In this document: in pieces, positions 55,702 to 64,000 of the stretch
Position numbering within the stretch: the first letter of the stretch is position 1
Layout: each line of letters opens with the position of its first letter
From: Rosa chinensis
Lineage: Eukaryota > Streptophyta > Magnoliopsida > Rosales > Rosaceae
DNA: 64,000 nucleotides
Direction: 5' to 3'
Assembly (NCBI RefSeq): GCF_002994745.2
Contig: NC_037094.1
Location: forward strand, 9,634,501 to 9,698,500
Translations under genes and position numbers: made by a program
Notes under the pieces: generated by a model
What the model was told of the DNA's origin: nothing
The model's database searches: none
Seen by the model: only the letters and a program-made list of their open reading frames with translations

Positions 55702-57064
55702 CACCGTCATGTCAAAGCAAATGAAATAGCCATTTGTGCACTCTTTGCTAGTTGGTGTTTGTTAGAATACATGTATTTTGTAGATGTTTGGACCCAAAAT
55801 GAGCATTTTAGCCTGACAAGGCACGTTTTGGAGAAATTGAGCCAATGTTAGTGGCTCAAGCTATATATATTGTCGACAATTTCGAAATATATATTCAGAG
55901 GCTAAATAAAGCCTACTATGGAAGCATGGAAACATGAAAAGTCAACTTTAGCACATTTTCCTACTTCGGCTAGGAGAAACCGAGCTAAACAAGGAAGGAG
56001 GAGCGGCAGACTAACCAAATTAAATCGAAATGAGCTAAAACTTTCCAGATCAAATCTAGACATCCCAATGATCATTTCTTATGAAGAGTGCCAGAGATAT
56101 TTTTGAGTGGAAGGCCTTCAAACAATCAGCCCAATATTTTGCAGAAGCAAAACTGGAAAACTGGACCTGTAAGAGGTCCAGCAGCGTTTCCGGCCCAACC
56201 ACTATATGAAAAATTCTGAAATTTTACCAGAGTGATCTACACTCATAATGGAACATTTGTTATGAAGAGGTCACGGTCAAAATATGAATTTTTGATGGAG
56301 ATAAAATTCAAGGAATAAAGGAGCCGAAATTCAACATTCCTTATCTCCTTATCTCCAAAAGTCATCACTCCTTATCTCCTTATCTCCAAAAGTCATCACT
56401 CCTTATCTCCTTATCTCCAAAATTCATCATTTCTGATCTCCAATTAATGCTCCACTATCATTTGTTTAATGCTAAATGCTTTGGCATGGTAGCCTATAAA
56501 TAGAGGTTACAAATTCATCACAAAGACACATTCACAACAACAACATCTCTAAGATGATCTAAGTTCTCTCTAGAGCAACCTCTCTAAGAGCAACTCCTCT
56601 TCTTCTCTTTCTCTTACCGGTGATCACACTCCTAGTCCTAGTCTTCCCAGAAGCCGACTTTCAGTGCCACCAAATCCTCTGTCAACGTACTTTGGTCCTA
56701 GTCTCCTCGGGAGCCGACGATAGTGCTGCGACCACAACGGTTACAGAACCAGCCAAGCAAGGGTAACGCCCTAGCAACCCAGCCAAGCTAAAGTCACGCT
56801 TTAGCAAGTTCTCCTCATTTCCTAGTGGTTCTCGCTCTGCTTGATCTACAACATCGAGTATCGATTGTGATTTTCAAGAAGCTCAGCAAAAGTCCTCGCC
56901 ACGAGGCACAAAGGTGGTGATCCCTGCAGAGGAATCATTGGTTGCTTTCATGGTTAAACGATTCAACGCTGATATCCCAGCAGATGAACCCAAGCTCAAT
57001 CTTGATGATGACATGGACGAAACAGAAATGGTGGATACCTCTTGCAATATGGTTTATGTGCTCC
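55702..57064 (+). mobile_element. Remnant of a second gypsy-type element: LTR and start of gag/pol region
   Basis: Includes a TATA-like 'gcctataaatagagg' near 56492, a CT-rich leader, and then an open frame (about 56885-57064) with VIPAEESLVAFMVKRFNADIP and an acidic stretch ending in NMVYVLL, similar to the linker between gag and protease in plant gypsy polyproteins. The segment 56020-56200 is the inverted counterpart of 25140-25330 in the solo LTR at 23362. Three short 'tccttatctccttatctccaaaa' repeats lie at 56340-56425. It is interrupted at 57065 by the next element. Confidence 0.6.
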
Positions 57065-58937
57065 TGATGCGCTTAAAGCAAGCGCATAATTTAACCCTGA
57101 AATATCGTTAGTAGTATAAGCAAATAGGGATCGTTCTATCCGGGGATTGAGGGTACACTTGTAATTGTGAAACAAATAAAGAAAAGTATTATTTACAAAA
57201 AAAAATAAAGAATAAATATATACAAGTAAACAAAAATAAGGGGGATTTTGTTTTTGGATTTTCGAAAATAAAACTAAGTTAACAAAATAATTAAAATGCA
57301 AAAACATAAAAATAAAATAGAGTGAGAGAACAAAGATCAAAAACCGAAACATATGATTAAAATTGATTCAAACCCTAATATTGTTCATCTAAGTCATGAG
57401 AGAGGAGTTGATCATGTGAAACATTCGAAAGCAAATGATTTCCCATATTTTACTTTTCAATGCTAATTAACCTAAGCGAAAGCACCTAAATTAATCCTAT
57501 CAAACATGCAATCAAGCCCTAGAAAGCTAGTCAATCATGACATGTTTAATGCATTAGACATAGAGAAAGGCTATCAACTCAAGTGTACAACTTAGTTATG
57601 GAAAAGTCCACCTAATTGCAATCCTCTTCAATTAAATTCGATTCTTGTCCAGAACCTTTACTACTTTTGATTCAAGTTACACAAAACGAAAAGTCGATTT
57701 CATGTTCTTAAACCTAGCACCAATTACATGCAAATCCTATAAGTGTCGACCCAAATAAGATAAACATATAAAAGTTTTCTATCAAGCAAATTCAATCGAA
57801 CAATCACACATAAGCAACTTTGGAATCACAACATAAGAATCGAAATTCTTTATTCAATCATAAAATTTCAGAATATAAACCTTGTTCAAACATAAATGTT
57901 AACTAAAAACAATTCTCACGAAACTAAGCAAGATTACAAAGAAAGAGGTTGAATTACACCGTGAGATGGAGATGGGGATGAAGGATGAAACGTTATGGAT
58001 TCTTGAATCTCGAAAGCAAGCTTCAAGGTGGAGGATGGATGATGATGCTCACGGCTCCTTCTTCTTCTTCTTCTCCCTTGCTTGAAACGTTGAATGCACT
58101 AGAGGATGGAGAGAAAATGGAAAGGAAATGGAGAGACAAAGAAGATGGAATGGATGAAGGAATTGGTGTAGAAAAATGGAAAGGAAATGGAGAGACAAAG
58201 AAGATGGAATGGATGAAGGAATTGGTGGGAAAATGAAAACTAAGGAAAATGGAGAGGAAATGGAGAGACAAAGAAGATGAGATGGATGAAGGAATTTGTT
58301 TTTAAGAGTGAGAGGAGAAGTGTATTTATAGCCCAAAAAATGATGAATGGAGGGTGGAGATGAACATAAATGAAGGGCTAGATATGTTAGACAAATTTGT
58401 AAAAAAATATCTTCCCATTTGTTTATCACTTGTTCAACTTGAATTGATTTTCCTCCTCAAGATTTTCCACTTGGTTGCAACTTTGATTTTCCTCCTCAAG
58501 ATTTTCCACTTGCTTGGAACTTTGATTTTCCTCCTCAAGATTTTCCACTTGGTTGCAACTTTGATTCTCCTCCTCAAGATTTTCCACTTGGTTGCAACTT
58601 TGATTCTCCTCCTCAAGATTTTCCACTTGGTTGCAACTTTGATTTTCCTCCTCTAGATTTCCACTTGGTTGCAACTTTGATTTTCCTCCTCAAGATTTTC
58701 CACTTGCTTGGAGGTCCTAAAAATAGAAACTAATAAGAAAAATAGAAACTTTCCTAAAATGAAAAATGGCAACTTACTAAAAATGATAAATAGAAACTAC
58801 AAAAATATAAACTTTCTACAAATAGGAACTTTCCCAATCAAAGAATGGAAACTTTCCTAAACAGGATTTTAATAAGGAAATAACGTAAGAAATGTAGGGA
58901 AATGCAGTTAAAACGTCGCATTAAAATGCTCCTATCA
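57065..58937 (-). mobile_element. 3' LTR of a gypsy-type family 1 retrotransposon (1873 bp)
   Basis: Same LTR as at 53819, inverted: the minus-strand start is tgataggagc at 58937 and the end lies at 57065. A polypurine tract is adjacent to its start and the internal region follows at higher coordinates, so this is the 3' LTR of an element lying on the minus strand. The 5' LTR would lie beyond 64000. It inserted into the gag/pol linker of the element at 55702-57064 (nested insertion). It carries seven 39-bp units and a TATA-like site near 58325. Confidence 0.88.
58440..58715 (-). repeat. 39-bp tandem repeat array (seven units) in the 3' LTR
   Basis: Seven units of the same 39-bp repeat as at 54072. 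The sixth has a one-base loss (ctctagatttcc), which breaks the long reading frame. The variant 'ttggaac' replaces 'ttgcaac' in one unit. Confidence 0.9.
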
Positions 58938-58952
58938 AATTCCCCCACACTT
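58938..58952 (-). promoter_or_regulatory. Polypurine tract of the LTR retrotransposon
   Basis: On the minus strand 'aagtgtgggggaatt' lies immediately before the LTR start TGATAGG. A purine-rich run directly upstream of the 3' LTR is the plus-strand priming site of LTR retroelements. Confidence 0.8.
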
Positions 58953-60825
58953 AGCTTTTGCTAGTCCCTTAGTAAAATCACACTAAGACACACACTAACA
59001 CTCAACGAAAATTAAAGACTCTACAAAAACAATGACTCTATTGCCCTTCAACTTTTTGTCTCAGAAATCTCCTACTTTCACTACATCAAGATTAGCACTC
59101 AACCAAGAATCAATATGTAGATATTCAAGAGTTAATTAAAACATATAATCCACACATACACAAGTAGGACTTGGTTGTAATAATGGTGATGGTTTCTGTT
59201 AAGCATGCTTCGAACAAGTATGATTCATATCCTCACAAGGTATATCCACTCTTTCTTCTCTCAGAATTCAAGACAATGCTTAAAAGCTTATAATCACTCA
59301 ATTATATGTGAGAGAAAATATTTTGAGGCAATCAAATAGCTCACATATATAAGAAACGAAAAGCACTTTGTGAATATAAATTTTTTTTTTTTAAAAGATC
59401 TCATGAAGGATATCAACTACTTGCACGGATGGACCCAAGCCATAGGTTCAACTCTTGTAACTCATCTCCACAAATCAAAGGCTGTCCCATCTTAAGGATC
59501 AAGAAGGTCTTATTTAGGGTTGTAATGGGGCCAAGGCTCAAGGTTTTAAGAAATGAAGGGTAAGGATTTATCAAAGTGTCCTAAAAACCTAGCAGAGCAC
59601 ATGTAGATGTAGAGACCTCAAGAAATCCACCAAGGCATTGCAAAAACGTCACTTTCCCTAGAGGTAACATAAACTTCCCTAGAACTATAGTGGAATGGAC
59701 AAAGGCCAAATTTTTCTGTAGTGGGCCTTCAGTTCAAAGTAAACTCCAAAATCACTAAGTATGGGAGACTAAAATCCATAAACATTTTTCTTTCTTTTCT
59801 TTTCTAGCCGTACACAATTTTTTTCTTTTCATTTCATTTTTCACGGCTTTCACAAATTTTTTTTTTTCATGGACAAGTCTACCCCCACACTTGAACTTTC
59901 ACCTCTTCTCAATCTTCGTTCTCAATGCCAAATCCTCAAGTAAAGTCCCAAAATATAGCTCCACTAAGTTTTTAGAACAAAGGGTAGGAGTGTAGCTATA
60001 CTAAGGTTCAGGGTTAAGGATTTAAGGGTGATGAAAGAAAAGGCTTAATGTAAGCTCAAAGGGGTTTATCTAAGGGAGTCCCATGACGGGCACAAATAGG
60101 GACACATGCTTATTTGGCAATGGTGATAATTCCTAGGTTGCCTCTATCCCTTCCAGAATCAGGGCCATGTATTGACAAAAGTCTCAACAAGCACAAGAGC
60201 GAATTCTAGCATTCTCTAGTCCATCAAACTTAATCTATGGCAAGCAATCAATCAAATGAAAGAATAATGAGATCATCAAAACATCGCCAAGAAATTAAGA
60301 ATATATTTTTCAATTATCACTCCAAGAAAAAGGGACATGGCTCAAATATCTCACATGGGCTTTTATGAATCAAAACTTATCCTAACATGCTCATATTCTG
60401 TACCAAGGTTACGAAATCCATATCCACTACACATGCATGCATTTTTCATATATCTCAATTAACCAAAGAATACCATTTTAAAAATCATCTCAATTTTATG
60501 ATCCTCTTTTAATCATGATTTCAGAGATATAGAATCATCCTAGACAGTTGAAAGGGCATTCTAAGACTCAAAAACAAAAACAAAAGTAACCAAATTTTTT
60601 TTTTTTTTTCAACAATTTAATTTAATTTCAACACTTAGGTACGGGAACAGGGAGTCTCGATGTGCAATGGGACTGAAACAGCTACCCTTTTTCAAGACTA
60701 TGTTTAATCCAATATACCTTAGTGTATCACAACATCAATTAAAAACACAAAAAACACAATCCAACATCAACTATTTTTCATTTTTTTTTATATACTAACT
60801 ACTAAAAACACAATAAAGCAATAAC

Positions 60826-61080
60826 CCTTCCCCCATACTTAATTCATGCATTGTCCTCAATGTATAAACAAATATAAATCATGCAAAGCATAAATCAAGC
60901 ATAGAAGAGAAAATGAACACAACGAAACCTAAAACAACTTAAAATTTAAGAAAATAAAATAGAAGGAAGAGTTCAAGAAAGCAAATCTGCGTTTGATGGC
61001 TCCTCCACAGCTACAGTTGAAATGGGTTGCCTCCCATGCAGCGCTTAATGTTTAAAGTCTTTCAGCCTAGACTTGTACCT
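60826..61080 (-). repeat. Post-pol module of the retroelement, copy 1
   Basis: On the minus strand: 'gcgctgcatgggaggcaaccc' (about 61022-61043) and then, about 190 bp on, 'cattgaggacaatgcatg' followed by 'ttaagtatgggggaag' (about 60826-60861). The same pair occurs at 62997-63235. This combination is familiar from the region after the polymerase ORF in Athila/Tat-type gypsy elements, where one copy is expected. Confidence 0.7.
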
Positions 61081-61084
61081 CCAT

Positions 61085-61615
61085 TTACTCCTTTGGAGGA
61101 GCGGTATGCGGGCGAGTGGCAGCCCTCTTGCTGGTTTCAGCCTTCGGAGGCGGGTCCTCATGTTGTGATGCAGTAGCGTCCTTGCGAGGAAACCCAGGAG
61201 GATAACTCTGCAAGTTATTGACTTCCTGAGCAAGCTTGTTTATTGCAGTGTGACAGCGGATCAAAGAGCAGTTCATCTCAGAGATGTAATCGATCATGCA
61301 ATTGACTCTCCAATCTGTCACCATAATACCATCGCGGAGAGAGGAGCGCAAATCATCAATTGAATCCGACAAGCTTTCCAGGGTGGCCACAGGCCGAGGA
61401 GCACGAGCAGCTGGTGAGGAAGAAGACTCTCCGGGATGCAGTCTGGGAGAGCGACGAGGCAGAGGAGGGGGACTGCGGGTACGCTCACGGATAGGACGAT
61501 GGTCCCATGGACGAGTAAGCCCAGCTCTAGTGGCCGCCTGACGACCTTCTTCCTCCAAAGAGAGAACACGGCGTTGATTGACGCCCCTGCGAGGGGTTAC
61601 CTTGGTTCGAGCCAT
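61085..61615 (-). CDS. Retroelement-associated ORF, unknown function (176 residues)
   Basis: An open frame on the coding strand of the retrotransposon, taken from MARTKVTPRRGVNQRRV (ATG at 61615); an in-frame ATG 13 codons earlier exists but is less convincing. The N-terminal half is Arg/Pro/Ser-rich and basic; the C-terminal part (about 85-150) could form a helix (TLESLSDSIDDLRSSL, INKLAQEVNNLQ). There is no zinc knuckle, protease or integrase motif. It ends close to the 'gggaggcaaccc' motif, the place where an extra 3' ORF of Tat/Athila-type elements would end. Function unknown; it may be a gag-like or accessory protein of the element. Confidence 0.5.
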   Translation of the reverse strand: MARTKVTPRRGVNQRRVLSLEEEGRQAATRAGLTRPWDHRPIRERTRSPPPLPRRSPRLHPGESSSSPAARAPRPVATLESLSDSIDDLRSSLRDGIMVTDWRVNCMIDYISEMNCSLIRCHTAINKLAQEVNNLQSYPPGFPRKDATASQHEDPPPKAETSKRAATRPHTAPPKE

Positions 61616-61814
61616 GAGGAAGTAGAAGGAATTTGAAACTGCACGCTTAAACAAACCTTAGTAAAATCTGGAGGAGACAAAAAAGGATGTATATGTAAAG
61701 CACAAAATAGGGTAGAAATCTCAACAGGCACACGGTTTTAACAAAGCTTCTCCGGGAAGGAGAAGAGTTATGACAGTTCACGGCCCAAGAAACTCCTCCA
61801 CGTGTAAATATTCC

Positions 61815-62003
61815 TTTCTTTTCCTGGATTTATGGCATTTAGATCTGCTTTCAGCTGTAGCTTGTCTGTCACAGGTCCTCGAGATTCGTTTGATTCCCCC
61901 ACGCGTCCTTTCTTTTCCTTAATTTACGGCAATCATACCTGCTTTCGGCTGTAGCTTATCTGTCACAGCTCCTCGAGATCAGTTTGGTTCCCCCATGTGT
62001 CCT
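61815..62003. repeat. Tandem duplication of about 94 bp upstream of the homeobox ORF
   Basis: Two consecutive copies (about 61815-61908 and 61909-62003). Shared blocks: 'tttcttttcc', 'ctgctttc.gctgtagctt.tctgtcacag.tcctcgaga' and 'gattcccccacgcgtcc'/'ggttcccccatgtgtcc'. Non-coding. It sits 220 bp before the ATG of the WUS-like frame and could act as, or derive from, a promoter or LTR-like sequence. Confidence 0.8.
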
Positions 62004-62225
62004 TCACGCGTCAACAACTTTTCCGTGTTTTTGGGTGACTTTAATCCAACGCGTAGATTTAATCTCAGAGATCGTCGATCCAACGGTGGAGATCTGCTCA
62101 CTCGTTCTAGAAATAGGTGCATTCTGAGCGACTGTTCACTCCAAAAGAAAATTCTTCCGAGTTCCAGCCTTTCTCTCTCAACCCTTCAGCCTTTCTTTCG
62201 AAACTCAAATCCTTTCTTCATCAAC

Positions 62226-62825
62226 ATGGAACCACGAACTCTGCAACTAATGGAGCAACAGACCCAGCAACAAATCGAGGATGGAGGAAACAACCAAGCT
62301 GCCGGGACTAATAACCGGTGGGCTCCCACACCGCCTCAACTAAGAATCCTCAAGGGCCTTTACTATGATAAGGGTTTTAAGTACCCAACTCCAGAGCAGA
62401 TTCAAGAGATCTGCCTTCATCTGAAACAGTATGGGCAGATCGAGGACAAAAACGTCTTCTTTTGGTTCCAGAACCTCAAGGCTCGTGAGAGGCAGAAGTT
62501 GAAGGAATTTCGGAACGTTCCGGTTGGTGGATCTCTCGATCTCAATTTTGGTTCCACTGGTTCTACTAGTAATGATAGATCCACTGACAGATCCATTGAT
62601 CTAAACTTTGGGTCACGTGTCGGCTATGGTGCTGATGGATCGATCATGGAACAACGAGGAGAATATCACCAGGAGATTGAAACCCTTCCACTATTCCCCA
62701 TGCATGGTGAGGACATCTTTGGCAACATGAAGACTACTTCCGAGGGAGGTAGCGGTTATGGCGGTGGCTCTCACATTTCCCTTGAGCTCAGTCTCAACTC
62801 CTACAGAGATGCAGACATGGCTTAG
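62226..62825 (+). CDS. WUS: WUSCHEL-like homeobox protein, intronless, inside an LTR retrotransposon
   Basis: An open frame of 199 codons starting [11 protein letters not shown]; the frame is also open upstream, but that part looks like leader. Homeodomain of the WUS/WOX type at about 31-95 ([18 protein letters not shown], then KNVFFWFQN). A WUS box TLPLFPMH (153-160) is followed by GEDI, and an EAR-like tail LELSLNSY (186-193) is present: the WUS-clade order. WUS proteins are nuclear regulators that maintain stem cells in shoot meristems. Oddities: no introns, where WUS genes normally have two; shorter than typical WUS (about 250-300 residues) through loss between homeodomain and WUS box; the recognition-helix WFQNHKAR is WFQNLKAR (L84); and two DLNFGS repeats (105-110, 125-130) that add EAR-like DLN motifs. 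It lies antisense to the surrounding retroelement. It looks like a captured retrocopy kept free of stops; whether it is expressed is unknown. Confidence 0.85.
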   Translation: MEPRTLQLMEQQTQQQIEDGGNNQAAGTNNRWAPTPPQLRILKGLYYDKGFKYPTPEQIQEICLHLKQYGQIEDKNVFFWFQNLKARERQKLKEFRNVPVGGSLDLNFGSTGSTSNDRSTDRSIDLNFGSRVGYGADGSIMEQRGEYHQEIETLPLFPMHGEDIFGNMKTTSEGGSGYGGGSHISLELSLNSYRDADMA

Positions 62826-62839
62826 TATAGTGTATAAAG

Positions 62840-62924
62840 TTTTTTTTTTTTTTTTTTTTTTTTTTGTAAATAGCTGAATTTAATAAGACAGAATGAATGC
62901 AGTTTTTTTTTTTTTTTTTTTTTA
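62840..62924. repeat. Two long T-runs after the homeobox ORF
   Basis: T28 at 62840-62867 and T22 at 62903-62924, separated by 35 bp. On the retroelement's own strand these are A-runs. A retrocopy in the plus direction would be expected to end in A, not T, so they do not represent its poly(A) tail. Confidence 0.9.
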
Positions 62925-62996
62925 ATATAAATGACTCAAAAATAAAAGACAAATATATATATATAGGACTCAAAATGAAAGACAAAAATATAAATC

Positions 62997-63235
62997 TCTT
63001 CCCCCACACTTAAATATTGCATTATCCTCAATGTAATCAATTAAAAGCATGCAATGTAATAAGTAAGCATAGATAGAAGACATTTACGAAAACAAATCCT
63101 AAAATAAAAACAATAGAGAAAAAATGAAAAATAAAAAGAAATAGGGAAAGAGAAAGCAAATCTGATTATATTCTGAATTGGGTTGCCTCCCAAGTAGCGC
63201 TTGTATTTTACGTCTTGCAGCCAGACGGTACCTAC
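62997..63235 (-). repeat. Post-pol module of the retroelement, copy 2
   Basis: On the minus strand: 'agcgctacttgggaggcaaccc' (about 63177-63202), then 'cattgaggataatgcaatatttaagtgtgggggaag' spread over about 62998-63033. It is the counterpart of 60826-61080. Together the two copies bracket the WUS-like frame, its leader repeat and the minus-strand ORF. Confidence 0.7.
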
Positions 63236-64000
63236 ATTAAATAAAGTTAGTAACTATAATTAACAAAGAAATACAAAAATAAAAACAAGTATAACTATTA
63301 ATTACAAACTACAAGTATAATTAACAAGTATATTATACACAAGACACAAGTTAAGTACTCAAGTGAGTATAAAACGTGAAAAGTATTTTTACAAGTATAA
63401 TGTGTGAAACAAAATAATTTACATGTATAGAGTATTCACAAGTATTTCTTTTATTATAAACATTATTGATATCGAATCAAATTCCAAGCGGTAAATCAAG
63501 TGGACGTGCGGCCCAAGTATAGTCGCCTAGACACAAACTCCCTTTCAAATCGTTTGGGCAACCTTACTGAAATGGCCAGGTGGGGGAGGACGAACACGAG
63601 AGGAAAAATCCATTTTGGCATGAGCTACTCCCACATAGTGGTTTAGGCCCATTTGCAAGCACTTCTGGATTCAAAAACCCGTCATGATAGTTGTCCCCTT
63701 CCTAGACACCATTTCACATAGGCTTTCTTACTAAGATGAGAAAGTTCATAAGTGTGAAGACAGTTCAACAAGTGTTAATAAAGGCCGCCCTCAACCTTAA
63801 GAGACCTGAGCTAGGTACCAATAAGGGGTTTAGGCCAATATTAACAAAAGAGACTTCACCTATTCCTCTCAATTTACAACCTACAATTAAAATTCGTGTT
63901 CAATAATATAAATAACATCCTAGTTAATTTAAAATAAGTTTCAAACAATTTTTAAACAACAAATATATACAATAAATGATACAATTTAGCAAGTGATTTT

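Larger units (their letters stand above)
58938..64000 (-). mobile_element. Internal region of the gypsy-type retrotransposon, partial at the window end
   Basis: Mostly non-coding AT-rich sequence between the polymerase end (beyond the window) and the 3' LTR. It holds two copies of the motif that follows pol in Tat/Athila-like gypsy elements, a minus-strand ORF (61085-61615), a plus-strand homeobox ORF (62226-62825), a tandem repeat (61815-62003) and two long T-runs. Neither reverse transcriptase nor integrase is within the window. 63240-64000 is further non-coding element sequence. Confidence 0.7.

Noticed and set aside
61995..62225. Upstream in-frame extension of the WUS-like frame
   Set aside because: The extra 77 residues do not resemble WUS proteins, and the DNA looks like a pyrimidine-rich leader. 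The [11 protein letters not shown] start fits the family.
62840..62924. Poly(A) tail of a WUS retrocopy
   Set aside because: The runs are T on the strand of the gene, the wrong base for its own tail.

Overview
This is plant nuclear DNA. The genes carry many GT-AG introns, peroxisomal C-terminal signals, plant-specific families (DUF3537, WUSCHEL-type homeobox, CDKG kinase) and a dense load of LTR, hAT, Mutator-like, LINE and MITE sequence. The beta-glucosidase, 4CL-like and repeat style would fit a eudicot of the rose family; that placement is an impression from memory, not something computed.

Layout. 1-14 kb holds a tandem array of three family 1 glycoside hydrolase (beta-glucosidase) units, all on the minus strand. 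The first is a broken pseudogene carrying a 1.5-kb Mutator-like element with a captured gene fragment; the other two have complete ten-exon reading frames (557 and 552 residues). 14.9-21.1 kb holds mitochondrial pyruvate carrier MPC1 (+) and WDR74, a nucleolar WD40 protein (-). 21.3-25.6 kb is transposon ground: a hAT derivative with an 8-bp target duplication, a 5'-truncated LINE end and a solo LTR with a 5-bp duplication. 27.6-31 kb is a peroxisomal 4-coumarate-CoA-ligase-like gene (+) with one frameshift in exon 1. 32.1-34 kb is a DUF3537 multi-pass membrane protein (+). 35-43.4 kb is a tandem duplication of a CDKG (PITSLRE-type) kinase gene (-); the second copy has changed activation-segment residues. 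45.7-48.3 kb is malate synthase (+), peroxisomal by its SRL end.

48.3-64 kb is accessory DNA: a MITE, a second and longer hAT derivative, a solo LTR of the family seen at 23.4 kb, a remnant of another gypsy-type element, and then a 3' LTR plus more than 5 kb of internal sequence of an LTR retrotransposon on the minus strand that runs off the window. Inside that body, on the opposite strand, lies an uninterrupted 199-codon WUSCHEL-like homeobox reading frame with homeodomain, WUS box and EAR-like tail. It sits between two copies of the element's post-pol motif. This is the most unusual object in the window.

Functional links are limited. Malate synthase and the 4CL-like protein would both act in peroxisomes, and MPC1 feeds pyruvate to mitochondria, but nothing shows that the neighbours are co-regulated. 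Exon borders were read by eye from splice signals and paralogue comparison and should be treated as models.
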